From assembly GCF_008801815.1 (NCBI RefSeq), contig NZ_VZOX01000004.1: DNA of 64,000 nucleotides, one strand, 5' to 3'. A model generated the notes under the pieces. It saw only the letters and a list, made by a program, of their open reading frames with translations, was not told the origin of the DNA and ran no database searches. Position 1 is the stretch's first letter; each line of letters starts with the position of its first letter. Below, piece by piece: positions 45,701 through 54,723 of the stretch. The translations under genes were made by a program, and so were the position numbers. The DNA is from Edwardsiella anguillarum. Lineage in GTDB: Bacteria; Pseudomonadota; Gammaproteobacteria; Enterobacterales; Enterobacteriaceae.

Positions 45701-46369
45701 GTCGGGCGCCGGACGCAGCAGCGGCATCTCGCCGGACAGATAGGGCTGCAGCTCGGCCAACAGCGCCTCTGGACCGCTCCATAGCTGGCTGACCGCCGCC
45801 GCCAGATCGGCGGAAAGGGGATAGCAGTGGCGACGCCAGAAGTCAGCGCAGGCCTGACGGCGCAGCGGCAGCTCGTCCTGCAGCAGGGTCTGCTGAAACA
45901 GCACCCCGGACTCGAAGGCGTTGTGGCTGAGCATGCGCTGACAGAAGCCATGAATGGTGTAGATGGCGGCCTCATCCATCTGCCGCTCCGCCGCCAGCAG
46001 CAGAGAGGCCGCCAGCGCTCGATCGGCTATCTGCGCCAGCAAGCTGGCAAACAGCGGATGGCCGCTCTCGCCGCGCAGGCAGGCCAGCCGCAGCGCGTGA
46101 ATATTGCTGCGGATGCGGCCGCGCAGCTCCTCGGTGGCAGCCTCGGTAAAGGTCACCACCAGGATCTCCTCTACCGCCAGCGGGCGCGGATAGGCGTTTT
46201 CCTCGCCCAGGCCCAGCAGCAGACGCAAGTAGAGCGCGGCCAGGGTAAACGTCTTCCCGGTGCCGGCGGAGGCCTCGATCAGACGGGCGCCGCGCAGCGG
46301 CAGGGTCAGCGGATCCAGAGTCTGCGTCGGCATCGGCGCGCGCGGCGCCGGCGGAGTCGACGGCGTCAT
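42776..46369 (-). CDS. recB: Exodeoxyribonuclease V subunit beta RecB
   Basis: 3'->5' helicase and the only nuclease of RecBCD; it also loads RecA after Chi. The 1197 aa (E. coli 1180) carry Walker A IEASAGTGKTFTLAALYLRL (31-50), a UvrD-like helicase core and the motif VITIHKSKGLEFPLVFLPF. The C-terminal nuclease domain has GFIDLVFCHRGRYYLLDYKS, containing the Asp and Lys of the active site, near 1080-1100. The ATG shares one base with the ptrA stop (TGATG). recC, ptrA, recB and recD read in one direction. Confidence 0.98.
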   Translation of the reverse strand: MTPSTPPAPRAPMPTQTLDPLTLPLRGARLIEASAGTGKTFTLAALYLRLLLGLGEENAYPRPLAVEEILVVTFTEAATEELRGRIRSNIHALRLACLRGESGHPLFASLLAQIADRALAASLLLAAERQMDEAAIYTIHGFCQRMLSHNAFESGVLFQQTLLQDELPLRRQACADFWRRHCYPLSADLAAAVSQLWSGPEALLAELQPYLSGEMPLLRPAPDAQETLAQRHQTLLARIERVKDAWREHAHQVAGLIAASGVDKRSYSSRYLPKWMDEVSAWAQAETRDYQLPSSIARFAQATLLEKTSKGAPPCHSVFSEIESLLAEPLSLRDLMLARALGEIRDGVQLEKRRRAELGFDDLLTRLDQALGGAGGAALAAAIRQRYPVAMIDEFQDTDPLQYRIFQRIYTADDARSTEIALLLIGDPKQAIYAFRGADIFTYLRARAAVDACYTLETNWRSAPGVVQAVNALFLRLEAPFLFAEIPFVPVDSAAANAGRRLTIDGEPQSAMALWLYDVPGCTAQEYLQTMARRCAAQIRDWLSAGQRGSARLTGGDDGEAGRALCAADMTILVRSRHEATVMRDALSALNIPSVYLSNRDSVFSTPEARDLLWLLQAILTPAQSRTLRSALAVGLLGLDAAALDALSQDERRWDAVVDEFDGYRRQWQRRGVLPMLRELIGRRRLAENLLATAGGERRLTDVLHLGELLQEAAAQLDSEPALVRWLAQQIDSPQPQAESQQMRLESDRHLVQVITIHKSKGLEFPLVFLPFVATFRRQRQGLYHDRATHQAVLDLCADDDALALADQERLAEDLRLLYVAVTRAVYHCALGIAPLVSGNRRKQDESDLHHGAIGYLLQRAEPCDAEGLKQALQTLSNDQIRLEILSPGEGTPWQAEPIPPRALCARRFTRRLQDDWRVTSYSALQQHGASTYLELLPRLDIDAAGENRTAAATIFSAHTFPRGAAPGTFLHGLLEKLDFAAAPDPAWLAEQCLAQGIDLAWVPTLAQWLTQILQTPLDESGLTLSDLAPSQRQPELQFYLPIARPLRAEALDALIRRHDALSAQCEALAFSQVEGMLKGFIDLVFCHRGRYYLLDYKSNWLGEDRAAYTPPAMAAAMIAHRYDLQYQLYTLALHRYLRHRLVDYDYQRHFGGVFYCFLRGMAGAEPGQGVFACRPEEALVTALDALFAGEQEDSDA

Positions 46370-49254
46370 CAGCGGGTCACCTCTATCTTCAGCGTCTTTT
46401 GCAGCGCGCTGGCGTCCGGGTAGCGCGCCCAGCCGGCCGGCTGGGCATACTGTCCCTGGGTGCTCTGTCCCATAACCTGCGACAGCAGCGCCAGCCCCTG
46501 CGGCGCCAGCACCGCCTGGCGGAAGAAGCGCTGCAGATCGGCCCGCGTCAGCCCCTCCAGCGCGGCGATCAGCCTGTCACGGGTATCAAAACTCAGATTG
46601 CCGCGGGCAAAGTCCCCCTGGAAACGGTCGGCCTCCTCGGATAAGGTTTGCGGCCGCTGACGCAGCTGGGTCACCAGCGCCCCGCGATATTGGCTGAAGT
46701 CCGCCTCGCTTAGCGCGGCCAGCCGCTGCTCCGCCTGGGCATAAAAGGCCTGATAGCGGCCATAGAGATAGTCGGGCGCCCGGCTGCTGCTCTGCAGCAG
46801 GAAGGCCAGCCCCCACTGGCGGCCAACCGACGTCGGGAAGACAAACAGCGCATAGGCCAGCTGCTCCTGGGTGCGCAGCCGATCGTAAAACCATGGCTGC
46901 AGGATCTGGCTCAGCAGCTGGCTGCGCGCCATGCCCTGAATCTCATCATAGCCGGTGGGCACGTAGACGGCCGCCAGCGCAGAGTCGCTGCTGCTGCCCG
47001 GCCTATCCAGCGTCGCCAGCGATGTTCCGCCGACCACCACGTCGCGGCCATACCACCAATGGGTGCCGCTGCAGTGCAGCTGGGCGCTGATGCGATCCGC
47101 CAGCAGGCGTACTTGTTCAGCAGAGAGGTTACCGACCACCATCAGATCCGGGGTCGCCGCACGGATCAGCCGCTGACGGTAGACTAGGATATCGTCCAAC
47201 GTTATCGACGGCAGCATGGCGCGGCGCGCGGCGCGCTCGGCATAGGGCACGCTGGAAAGCGCGCGTACCGGCTGCATCGCCATCTCAAAGGCCTTGGCCT
47301 TGTCGGCGGCGTCCAACTGCTGGCTGTACCAGGATTTAGCCTGCGCCAGCTGATCCGCCGTCGGGGTAAATCCGGCATAGCCCTCCAGCAGCGCGCTAAG
47401 CAGCTGCGGCAAACGCTGGGTAAAACCGCTGGCGCTGATCAGCAGGCCATCGCTATAGCCGGTAGAGAAACCGATGCCGCCCACCGACGCCTGATAAGAG
47501 AGTTGATCCAGCGCCAGTCCGGCCAGATAGTCCGTCAAGGCAAACAGCACCTGGCCGCGCGGATCGTCGCTGTCGAGCGGGTTACGCAGCGCCAGGGTGA
47601 TATCGGCCTTGGGCTCATCGGCAAAATAGCGGCTCGGCATATACAGCGCGCGCAGCCCCGGACGGGAGACGATCGGCTGCGGATACGCTGGCGTCGGAGA
47701 TACCGGCTTAATCAGGGTAAAGTTATCCGGAATATAGGGATTCAGGGCCGGCAGCGACAGGGAGATATCGCGCCCGTCGCGCTGCCAGCGCGCCAGCAGG
47801 GTCGGCGTGATGCGTTCAACCTGATAGGGGGCATCGACAAAGTAGGCCATCTTATTGTGCGGCTCATCGGAACCGATAAACCAGATGCGCGCACGCTGCG
47901 GGGTCATGCTGTCCAAGCGAGCGGCGATCGCCTTGGGATCGAAACGATCGGCCAGATAGGGCGCATCCAGGACGTGTTCGACCGGCACCCGCAGCATCAT
48001 ATCAGCCATCCACTCGACGTATCCCATATTGCGCGTCACCGACGGGTAGCGGAAATCGAGCGCCAGCACATGCGCTATCTCGTCGAAGTAGCTCTGCTTG
48101 ATGCCCTGGGTGCGCAGCAGGCGCAGATAGTCGTAGACGGCCGCGATCACCCGGCCCCGTTCGGCCACCCCTTTCTCAGTCAAGGCAACGTTGATATTGA
48201 ACACCCCGCCGTTGCGATCTGCCATCGGATCGGCGCCGGCGCTAACGGACTCCGCCAGCCCCTGGTGCTGCAGCCAGTCGGACAGCGTATTCTTGCTGCG
48301 GTTGCCAATCAGATAGCTGATATAGGTATCCGTTTTACTGCGGAACGCCGCGCTATCGTTGGGAATGCGGTACTCAATGCGCAGCATCCGCCGCGGCTGA
48401 GCCGGGACATAGTGAATGATGATCCCCTGCTGCGCCGGTGTCACTACCGGCACATCGATCGGCGCGACCGTCGCATGTCGATTGGGAATGCGGCCAAAGC
48501 TCGACGCCGCCAGCGACGCCAGCGCGGGAAGCGGCTGGTTACCGTAAACCACCCCCACCATCAGATTGGCGGAGTAGTAGCGCTGATAAAACGCCACCAG
48601 CTGCTGATGCAGACTGCTACCCGGCTTATCGCGCAGGGTCTCCAGATTCCCCCCGGAGAAGCGGGCGCTGGGGTGGGCCGGGTTCAGGGTCTCGGCAGAG
48701 ACCTGCTCCATGCGCAAACCGTCGCGCGAGCGCGCAAGCGTCAGCTCGGCATTCACCGCGTGGCGCTCGCGATCGGCGTTCCCTTTGTCCAGCAGCGGCT
48801 CGGCAATGGCGTCCGCCAAGCGGTCCAGCGCCGGGGCCAGGGCATCGTTTTCCACCTGCAGATAGTAGGCGGTGCGGTATGAAGCGGTGCTGGCGTTATA
48901 GCTGCCGCCGTGCTTTTTCAGGAATTCCGACAGATTGTCCGGCTGCGGGAACCGTTTTGACCCCATCAGCACCATATGCTCCAGATAGTGGGCCAGCCCC
49001 AGTTGACTGTCCGGATCGTCCAGCGATCCCACCGGCAGCGCCAGCGCCGCCAGCGCATTCGGCGCCTGTGGATCGGAGACCAGCACTACCTTCATGCCAT
49101 TATCCAGGCGGATGGCTTGATAGGCGCGCGGATCGCCGGCGCTCTTGTTGATGCTCTGCGCCAGCGGCTGCCAGCCCTGCGCGGCAGCGCCGAGCGGCGC
49201 CCAAAACAGCAGTAATATCCACAGTACGATGGTCGCACTTTGTCTACGTATCAC
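46369..49254 (-). CDS. ptrA: Periplasmic zinc protease pitrilysin (GTG start)
   Basis: Protease III, an insulinase-family (M16) periplasmic enzyme that degrades peptides below about 7 kDa. The 961-aa precursor (E. coli 962) has a signal peptide ending near GAAAQ (residue 26). The inverted zinc motif HYLEH is at 89-93, with the distal Glu in NAELTLARSRDGLRMEQVS. Four M16 repeat domains fit the length. The start is GTG 49252-49254. It sits between recC and recB, as in E. coli, though it has no known role in recombination. Its stop overlaps the recB start by one base. Confidence 0.96.
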   Translation of the reverse strand: MIRRQSATIVLWILLLFWAPLGAAAQGWQPLAQSINKSAGDPRAYQAIRLDNGMKVVLVSDPQAPNALAALALPVGSLDDPDSQLGLAHYLEHMVLMGSKRFPQPDNLSEFLKKHGGSYNASTASYRTAYYLQVENDALAPALDRLADAIAEPLLDKGNADRERHAVNAELTLARSRDGLRMEQVSAETLNPAHPSARFSGGNLETLRDKPGSSLHQQLVAFYQRYYSANLMVGVVYGNQPLPALASLAASSFGRIPNRHATVAPIDVPVVTPAQQGIIIHYVPAQPRRMLRIEYRIPNDSAAFRSKTDTYISYLIGNRSKNTLSDWLQHQGLAESVSAGADPMADRNGGVFNINVALTEKGVAERGRVIAAVYDYLRLLRTQGIKQSYFDEIAHVLALDFRYPSVTRNMGYVEWMADMMLRVPVEHVLDAPYLADRFDPKAIAARLDSMTPQRARIWFIGSDEPHNKMAYFVDAPYQVERITPTLLARWQRDGRDISLSLPALNPYIPDNFTLIKPVSPTPAYPQPIVSRPGLRALYMPSRYFADEPKADITLALRNPLDSDDPRGQVLFALTDYLAGLALDQLSYQASVGGIGFSTGYSDGLLISASGFTQRLPQLLSALLEGYAGFTPTADQLAQAKSWYSQQLDAADKAKAFEMAMQPVRALSSVPYAERAARRAMLPSITLDDILVYRQRLIRAATPDLMVVGNLSAEQVRLLADRISAQLHCSGTHWWYGRDVVVGGTSLATLDRPGSSSDSALAAVYVPTGYDEIQGMARSQLLSQILQPWFYDRLRTQEQLAYALFVFPTSVGRQWGLAFLLQSSSRAPDYLYGRYQAFYAQAEQRLAALSEADFSQYRGALVTQLRQRPQTLSEEADRFQGDFARGNLSFDTRDRLIAALEGLTRADLQRFFRQAVLAPQGLALLSQVMGQSTQGQYAQPAGWARYPDASALQKTLKIEVTR

Positions 49255-49331
49255 GTCCTATCCCCTCTTGCCCCTGTCCTGGGTGCCCCCGAAAACGCAC
49301 CCGCCTGCCCGCTCCCCGCCGTCGCGGAGGA

Positions 49332-52300
49332 TCACGCCAAATTATGATGCAGCAGCGGTAAATAAAAGCGCTGCGCCTGTGCTTCGAGCTCTCGCTGCGC
49401 CGCGTTATCCAACGTGCGCACCACCCGCTGCAGATAGGCATCCTGCCCCTCTCCCGGACTGAAGGCATCCCCGTTCCACGCCTGCAGCAGACTGCCGTGC
49501 GCCTTGGCGAGCCGAGCATCGTCCGTCGTCTGTAGCTGTCCCGTTTCCTTATCATAACAGCACTTCAGCCATTGCCATCCGCTGCGCGTCAGCAGCAGCG
49601 GCGCCTGCATCCCCTCGCGATAGCCCTCGATCAGGCGCACCAGCTCACGCTCGGCCTGCGCCGCATCGAGTCCGGCAAAGTGCCACGTCGTATTCTTGCG
49701 CCCAAACATCCAGCTATCGCCGCCCCCCTGAGCCAGGCAGAACAGCAAGTGCTCTATCCACAGCACGATCCCGTCCGTCGCCCCCAGCTCTGCGGGGCGC
49801 CAGCGCACCAGCCCTGACGCCTGCGCCTGCGGCAGCCAGCCGGTCAGGCGGCATCCGTCCAGCGTACGGTCGATCTCCAGGCTCTCCCCCGGCAGGAACA
49901 GATCGCCGACCCGCTGCGCCAGCTGCGTCATCTCGTCGCACTGCGCCTGCCACCACAGCGCACCGAAAGCGCCAAAGGGCAGGGCTCCGGCAGCGCGGAT
50001 CTGGCGATACAGTGTCTCGATCTCATCGCCACCGATCAGGCGGTTAAGCAGCAGCTGGTTGATCTGATAGCGGCTGAGCGCATCCAGCGTGAAGGGCTCC
50101 TCCTGCGGCAGCTCACTCTCCTCACGGATAAAGCTGACCCCCAGACGCTGCTGAAAAAAGGCCCGGACCGGATGACGGTAAAAGCGGATCAGCATATCCA
50201 GCGTCAGGTGTTCCAACGGCAGCGGCGCCAGCCGGGCGGCAAACGGCGGATGCTCGATCCCCTGCCCGCAGGCGGCCGGCAGCCATTCACTGGCGTAGCT
50301 CTGGAACTCGCCCTGCGGATCGAAGTTCTCGGCATCAAACGGCACCCGCGGGTGCGTATGGCACAGATGCGCCATCACCCGTTCGGCGCTGCTGTCCACG
50401 TCCAGCGCCACATCCTGAGCCAGACAATGGCTCTGGGCGATATACTCCAGCAGCTCACTGACCAGCACGCTGGGATAGCGTGCGCTGTTATCCTGGACCG
50501 AACGGCCAATGTAGCTGATGTACAGCCGCTGCTGCGCCGACAGCAGCGCCTCCAGAAACAGGTAGCGGTCATCGTCACGCCGGCTGCGATCGCCGCGCTG
50601 CGCTTTCCCCGCCATCAGATCAAACCCCAGCGGCGCCAGGGTACGCGGATAAACGCCGTCGTTCATTCCCAGCAGACACACCACCTTAAACGGGATTGAG
50701 CGCATCGGCATCAAGGTGCAGAAGTTGATCGGCCCGGCGAGGAAGCGCTGGCTGATGCGCTGATTATCCAGACGGGCGGTCAACTCGTCGCGCAGCACCG
50801 TGATCGGCAGCGTCTCGGGATAGGCCGACGCCAGTCCCTCTTCAATCAGCTTAAGCCACTGCTGTTCGATCAGCGCACACACCGCTTCGCTATCGGCGTC
50901 GGTGACAAAAAAGTCATCCAGCAGCGCCCGGCACAGCGGCTGCCACTGCGCCAGCGTCTGCATCTGCCCCAGGCGCTGACGCCAATCGCGCAGCGCCGCC
51001 AGAAACTGCGCCAGCTGCCCAGCCAGCTCGGCGATCGTCCCGCTGGACTCATCGTAGGGCAGCACCCCCTGCCACTCTCCACTGCGGCTGTCCATGGCAT
51101 AGCCCAGCAGCATGCGCGTCAGGCCAAACTGCCAGGTATGCTGACCGGTCGCCGGCAGCGCCAAGTCACGCACCGCGTCATCGTCCAGCCCCCAGCGGAT
51201 CCCGGACTCCTCCACCCAGTGGCGCAACAGCCGGATACCGTCATCGTCGATATCAAAGCGCGCCGCCAGCGCCGGCACCTCCAGCAGCGCCAGCACCTGC
51301 TCGGCGTTAAAGCGGCTATGGGGAAGATCGAGCAGCGCCAGCAGCGCCTGCACCACCGGATGCAGCTGGCGGGCGCTGCGGTCCGAGATTGCGAAGGGCA
51401 GATAGCGGGCAGCCGGCGCATTGCCGAAGACGGCCTGAATAAAAGGCGCATAGCTGTCGATATCGGCCACCATCACGATCACGTCGCGGGCGCTCAGCGT
51501 TGCATCGGCGGCGAACATATCCAGCAGGCTGTCGTGCAGCACCTCAACCTCGCGCTGCGGGCTGTGGCAGACGTGTACGCTGATGCTGCGATCGTCCGAC
51601 GCCAGCCGCCGCTTCTGCCGACTATCCTGCAGCGCCGGCGCAGCGGCAGCGATACAGGCGTGATCCTCCAGCTCCAGCATATCCCGCTGGATGCGCTGCA
51701 GCAGGGTATCCTGCGCCAGGTCAACAAAGGCGCTGACCTCCTGTGGGCCGTGCTGGGCCAGCAGATACATATGATCGCGTCCCAGCTTGCCCCAGGAGGC
51801 CAGCAGCGGATTGCTCAACGCCTGCTCGCCCTCCTCGCTAAACAGCGCAGCGGCCTGCTCCGGCACACGAAACAGCGCACTCTGGCTATCGCCCAGACTG
51901 CACTGCGCCAGCAGGTAGTCGCGGCGGCGTCGGCTTTGCAGCCGCGCCAGAAACGCGTAATCCTGAATGTCGCCCCAGTAGTAACGACAGGGATTGGTGA
52001 ACATCAAATGCACATCAATGTGCTCACCCAGCGCGCGTAGCGCCTCAAGGTAGACCGGCGGCAGCGCCGAGATCCCGCAGATAAAGACCCGGCGCGGCAG
52101 CCCCGGCGGGGCGCCGTCGCTCGCCTTCAGCGCCTGAATGAAGCGTTGATATAGGTTGGCGCGGTGCCACTGGGGCTGGCCTAGCTGCTCGGTATAGTCA
52201 CGCAGCGCCACCCACAGCGGCGCCTGCCACTGCTGCGCGCTGTCCAGCCCCTCGATCAGTCCACCCTGCTCCCAGCGCTGCAGCCACTCGGGGCGGTAGA

Positions 52301-52718
52301 CCAGATACTGGTCATACAGGTCGGCAATCCGCGCCGCCAGCTGAAAATGCTTGCGCCGATCCGTATCGTCGCTCAGATAGTGCGCCAGCGGGGCAAACGC
52401 CGGGCGATCGAGGAACTGCGGTAACAGCCACATCAGCTTCCAGGTCATGGCATCTTTGCTAAAGGCGCTGCGCTGCGGGATATCCGGCAGCACCTGGGTA
52501 AACAGCTCCCAGATAAAGGTGGCCGGCAGCGGAAAGTCGATATTGGCGGCGATGCCGAAGCTGCGCGCCAGCTCCATCTGCAGCCACTGGGACATCCCCG
52601 GGCTTTGCACCAGGATCACCTCGCGCGCAAAGGGCGTCTCCAGCGGCTGCCCCTGCATCAGCGCCGCCATCAGCTGCGTCAGAACATCCAGTTGATTGGA
52701 GTGATAAACGGTAAACAT
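49332..52718 (-). CDS. recC: Exodeoxyribonuclease V subunit gamma RecC
   Basis: RecBCD subunit that splits the duplex and recognises Chi. The 1128 aa (E. coli 1122) start MFTVYHSNQLDVLTQLMAAL. The protein has the degenerate SF1 helicase fold with no Walker A, and FCTLMPMRSIPFKVVCLLGM plus MNDGVYPR in the middle. The C-terminal domain resembles the nuclease fold but lacks its catalytic residues, as known for the family. ptrA follows after 77 bases, and the pseudopilin gene ppdC precedes it by about 70 bases. Confidence 0.97.
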   Translation of the reverse strand: MFTVYHSNQLDVLTQLMAALMQGQPLETPFAREVILVQSPGMSQWLQMELARSFGIAANIDFPLPATFIWELFTQVLPDIPQRSAFSKDAMTWKLMWLLPQFLDRPAFAPLAHYLSDDTDRRKHFQLAARIADLYDQYLVYRPEWLQRWEQGGLIEGLDSAQQWQAPLWVALRDYTEQLGQPQWHRANLYQRFIQALKASDGAPPGLPRRVFICGISALPPVYLEALRALGEHIDVHLMFTNPCRYYWGDIQDYAFLARLQSRRRRDYLLAQCSLGDSQSALFRVPEQAAALFSEEGEQALSNPLLASWGKLGRDHMYLLAQHGPQEVSAFVDLAQDTLLQRIQRDMLELEDHACIAAAAPALQDSRQKRRLASDDRSISVHVCHSPQREVEVLHDSLLDMFAADATLSARDVIVMVADIDSYAPFIQAVFGNAPAARYLPFAISDRSARQLHPVVQALLALLDLPHSRFNAEQVLALLEVPALAARFDIDDDGIRLLRHWVEESGIRWGLDDDAVRDLALPATGQHTWQFGLTRMLLGYAMDSRSGEWQGVLPYDESSGTIAELAGQLAQFLAALRDWRQRLGQMQTLAQWQPLCRALLDDFFVTDADSEAVCALIEQQWLKLIEEGLASAYPETLPITVLRDELTARLDNQRISQRFLAGPINFCTLMPMRSIPFKVVCLLGMNDGVYPRTLAPLGFDLMAGKAQRGDRSRRDDDRYLFLEALLSAQQRLYISYIGRSVQDNSARYPSVLVSELLEYIAQSHCLAQDVALDVDSSAERVMAHLCHTHPRVPFDAENFDPQGEFQSYASEWLPAACGQGIEHPPFAARLAPLPLEHLTLDMLIRFYRHPVRAFFQQRLGVSFIREESELPQEEPFTLDALSRYQINQLLLNRLIGGDEIETLYRQIRAAGALPFGAFGALWWQAQCDEMTQLAQRVGDLFLPGESLEIDRTLDGCRLTGWLPQAQASGLVRWRPAELGATDGIVLWIEHLLFCLAQGGGDSWMFGRKNTTWHFAGLDAAQAERELVRLIEGYREGMQAPLLLTRSGWQWLKCCYDKETGQLQTTDDARLAKAHGSLLQAWNGDAFSPGEGQDAYLQRVVRTLDNAAQRELEAQAQRFYLPLLHHNLA

Positions 52719-52788
52719 AGCCTCTCCGGTGGGGCCCGCCCTGCTGCGCGGCCTGTTGGGTGTGCGCCAAAGCTACCGCGATCGCCCG

Positions 52789-53133
52789 CTAAGGGCAAAT
52801 CAACTTTGCCAGGCTGACAGGCCGCCCCCGCGGCGGGGTGAGCTCGCACACCAGCAGACGACAGGATCCCGCGGCGCGCAGCCCCAGCGTCCGGCTCCAC
52901 CCCGGCGGCACCCCCTCCTCCGACGGCGCCTGCAGCGGCAGCGTCGCCTGCGCCAGCGCGCCGCGTGCATAGCGCCAAGCCTCCTGACGCTGCTCCTGCG
53001 CCCGCTGCGCATGCAGCAGCGTGCGCTGAGTCTGCACCAGCCCCATCAGTCCGACGCTGGTCAGCAGCAGCGCCAGCATCACCTCAACCAGCGTGCTCCC
53101 CTGCTGCAGGGCAGACGATCCCCGCGGGCACAA
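52789..53133 (-). CDS. ppdC: Prepilin-like protein PpdC
   Basis: Minor type IV pseudopilin-like protein, last of a four-gene set upstream of recC. The class III leader and hydrophobic helix are clear: LQQG, then STLVEVMLALLLTSVGLMGL, with Glu at +5. The rest is weakly conserved, ending PRGRPVSLAKLICP like E. coli PpdC. I favour TTG 53131-53133, which has GGAG upstream and a 12-residue leader (114 aa). An ATG at 53179-53181 also has a good ribosome binding site and would give 130 aa with a 28-residue leader. Both overlap ygdB. Function in this strain is unknown. Confidence 0.8.
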   Translation of the reverse strand: MCPRGSSALQQGSTLVEVMLALLLTSVGLMGLVQTQRTLLHAQRAQEQRQEAWRYARGALAQATLPLQAPSEEGVPPGWSRTLGLRAAGSCRLLVCELTPPRGRPVSLAKLICP

Positions 53134-53527
53134 AGTCGCTCCAGCCGCCGGGCAGCGCCCGATATCGTTGATCCCGCTCATGCGCCTCTCCCTCTAGATA
53201 GCGTACCCGAACCAGTGGATAGGTCAGCGGAGACGGCTGGCCAGACACACACAGCAGCGCCCGCTGCGCATCCAGTGCGCGAATGCAGGCGTACCACGAC
53301 GGCGCCAGCGCCCGGCATTGCCAGTACGGCCTGGCCTGCCAGCGCAGGCGCTGCGCCCGCGTCAGCCAGAGATCGGCCTGCACCTCGGCGTACCAGTATC
53401 GCTGCTGCGCCGCGCTACGCTGCAGCAGCGCCGTGGTTTGCGCCTGTTGCGCCAGCACCCAGCCCAATGCCAGCGCCAGCGCGGCCAGCAGCGTGCCCAA
53501 CAGCGCCGCGCCGCGCTGACGCCTCAC
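53084..53527 (-). CDS. ygdB: DUF2509 pseudopilin-like protein YgdB (GTG start)
   Basis: Minor pilin-like protein of unknown function, matched to E. coli YgdB by position, length class and the C-terminal GGWSDFVPAG. GTG 53525-53527 shares GTGA with the ppdB stop, a typical coupled start, and gives 147 aa (E. coli about 135). The N-terminus is RRQRG, then AALLGTLLAALALALGWVL. The residue at +5 after the Gly is Gly, not Glu. A missing Glu5 is a known trait of GspK/PilX-type tip subunits. The frame is open to a GTG at 53566. It overlaps ppdC downstream. Confidence 0.8.
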   Translation of the reverse strand: MRRQRGAALLGTLLAALALALGWVLAQQAQTTALLQRSAAQQRYWYAEVQADLWLTRAQRLRWQARPYWQCRALAPSWYACIRALDAQRALLCVSGQPSPLTYPLVRVRYLEGEAHERDQRYRALPGGWSDFVPAGIVCPAAGEHAG

Positions 53528-54126
53528 GGGGCGGCTGGCCGCGCTAGATTCGGTGCGGCCAGCCACTGCCGCAGCACCAGCGGCGCATCGGGGTATCGCC
53601 GCTCCGCCAGGCTCAGGGTCAGCTGAAAGGTCGCCGCGCGACGGACAATACGCAGCGCATCGATCCGCCAGCGCCGCTCATCGCTCACCCGCTCCCAGCC
53701 GCCGCCGTCACAGAGCGTGGCACCGCGCCGCACCTCCAGCGCCCCCTGGCGCAGACGCCAGCCAAAGCGCTCAGCCTCCTCGACGGCGCCATCGCCGTCC
53801 AGATCGTAGGCCAGCAGCACGCAAGAGCCGCCTGGCTCCCCGCGCACGGCGGCTATCTGCACCGGCGGCGCCGGACGGCGACAGGGCGCCGCGCAAAATC
53901 CGCTGCGGCGCAGATCCTTCTCCAGCCGATCCAGCAGCCCCGCCGCTTCCTCCATGCGCTGCAGCTGACGCTGAGCGGCCAGCCCCTGACGCCGCAGTTC
54001 ACTGACCAGGCGCAGGGTGGCCGACATCACCAGCGCGCCGAGAAACAGTCCCACCATGATCGACAGCAAGCTCATTCCCCGCTGACATCGCACGCCGTCA
54101 GCGCCGACACTCCATACTCTGCGCAC
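53524..54126 (-). CDS. ppdB: Prepilin-like protein PpdB (GTG start)
   Basis: Minor pseudopilin-like protein, similar in position and layout to E. coli PpdB (187 aa). The product is 200 aa from GTG 54124-54126, which has GGGGAGGGTGAGG upstream. CQRG is followed by MSLLSIMVGLFLGALVMSAT: the +5 residue is Ser where Glu is usual. LRRSGFCAAPC and an aspartate-rich YDLDGDGAVEEAERFGWRL follow, similar to E. coli. An alternative GTG at 54093 would shorten the leader. It overlaps ppdA by 55 bases and ygdB by 4. Confidence 0.82.
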   Translation of the reverse strand: MRRVWSVGADGVRCQRGMSLLSIMVGLFLGALVMSATLRLVSELRRQGLAAQRQLQRMEEAAGLLDRLEKDLRRSGFCAAPCRRPAPPVQIAAVRGEPGGSCVLLAYDLDGDGAVEEAERFGWRLRQGALEVRRGATLCDGGGWERVSDERRWRIDALRIVRRAATFQLTLSLAERRYPDAPLVLRQWLAAPNLARPAAP

Positions 54127-54557
54127 AGCCTCACCCTCCCCTGCGCCGACCAGATCACCCGGACGGCACGCCGCTCATCGCTCAGGCGGAGATGCCCTGG
54201 ACGCGCCGTATTGCGGACGCCGTAAAACCCGGCGTCGGCAGACATCTGCGCCTCCAGGCGCAGCGGCGCTATCGGTATAAAGGCCGCGGCGGCGCGACAG
54301 TCGTCCTGCGGCTGCGCCACCAGGCAGGCCACTCCCCCGCGGCCGCGGCGAAACAGGATAGGACGCCCCCCGTTGCTGCGAAAGGCCTGCTCGCGCAGCG
54401 TCAGCAGATACGTCTGCAGGCGTAGCCCCTCTGCCAGCATCCGCTGCTGATCGCGGCGCGGCAGCCAGAGCGGTAGCGCCGCGGCGGCCAGCATCGCCAG
54501 CACGCCACAGACCAGCATCACTTCCAGCAGGGTGTATCCCCGCGGCGCCTCCCGCAT
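54072..54557 (-). CDS. ppdA: Prepilin-like protein PpdA
   Basis: Minor pseudopilin with a canonical N-terminus: MREAPRG, then YTLLEVMLVCGVLAMLAAAA with Glu at +5. ATG 54555-54557 gives 161 aa and a 7-residue leader, as short as in E. coli PpdA (156 aa). A G-rich ribosome binding site (GGGGGCGG) precedes it. Earlier in-frame starts at 54569 and 54575 have none. The C-terminal YGVRNTARPGHLRLS resembles E. coli. First gene of ppdA-ppdB-ygdB-ppdC. A prepilin peptidase and assembly ATPase are not in this window. Confidence 0.85.
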   Translation of the reverse strand: MREAPRGYTLLEVMLVCGVLAMLAAAALPLWLPRRDQQRMLAEGLRLQTYLLTLREQAFRSNGGRPILFRRGRGGVACLVAQPQDDCRAAAAFIPIAPLRLEAQMSADAGFYGVRNTARPGHLRLSDERRAVRVIWSAQGRVRLCAEYGVSALTACDVSGE

Positions 54558-54668
54558 GACCGCCCCCATTCGCACGATGGCACGGCGGCCCTCGCCGTGG
54601 CGGCATCCAGCCTAAGCTGGCGACGACGGCAGGCCAAGCGCTATCGCGGCGGGATACGGCTGACGCCA

Positions 54669-54698
54669 ATAAAAAACGCCGGCACAGGGCCGGCGTTT
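54669..54698 (-). terminator. Rho-independent terminator after thyA
   Basis: Minus strand: 9-pair stem AACGCCGGC/GCCGGCGTT with loop CCTGT, followed by TTTTATT. It separates lgt-thyA from the ppd genes. Confidence 0.85.
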
Positions 54699-54723
54699 AC
54701 AGAGGAGTATGCGTCGCTGCGCA

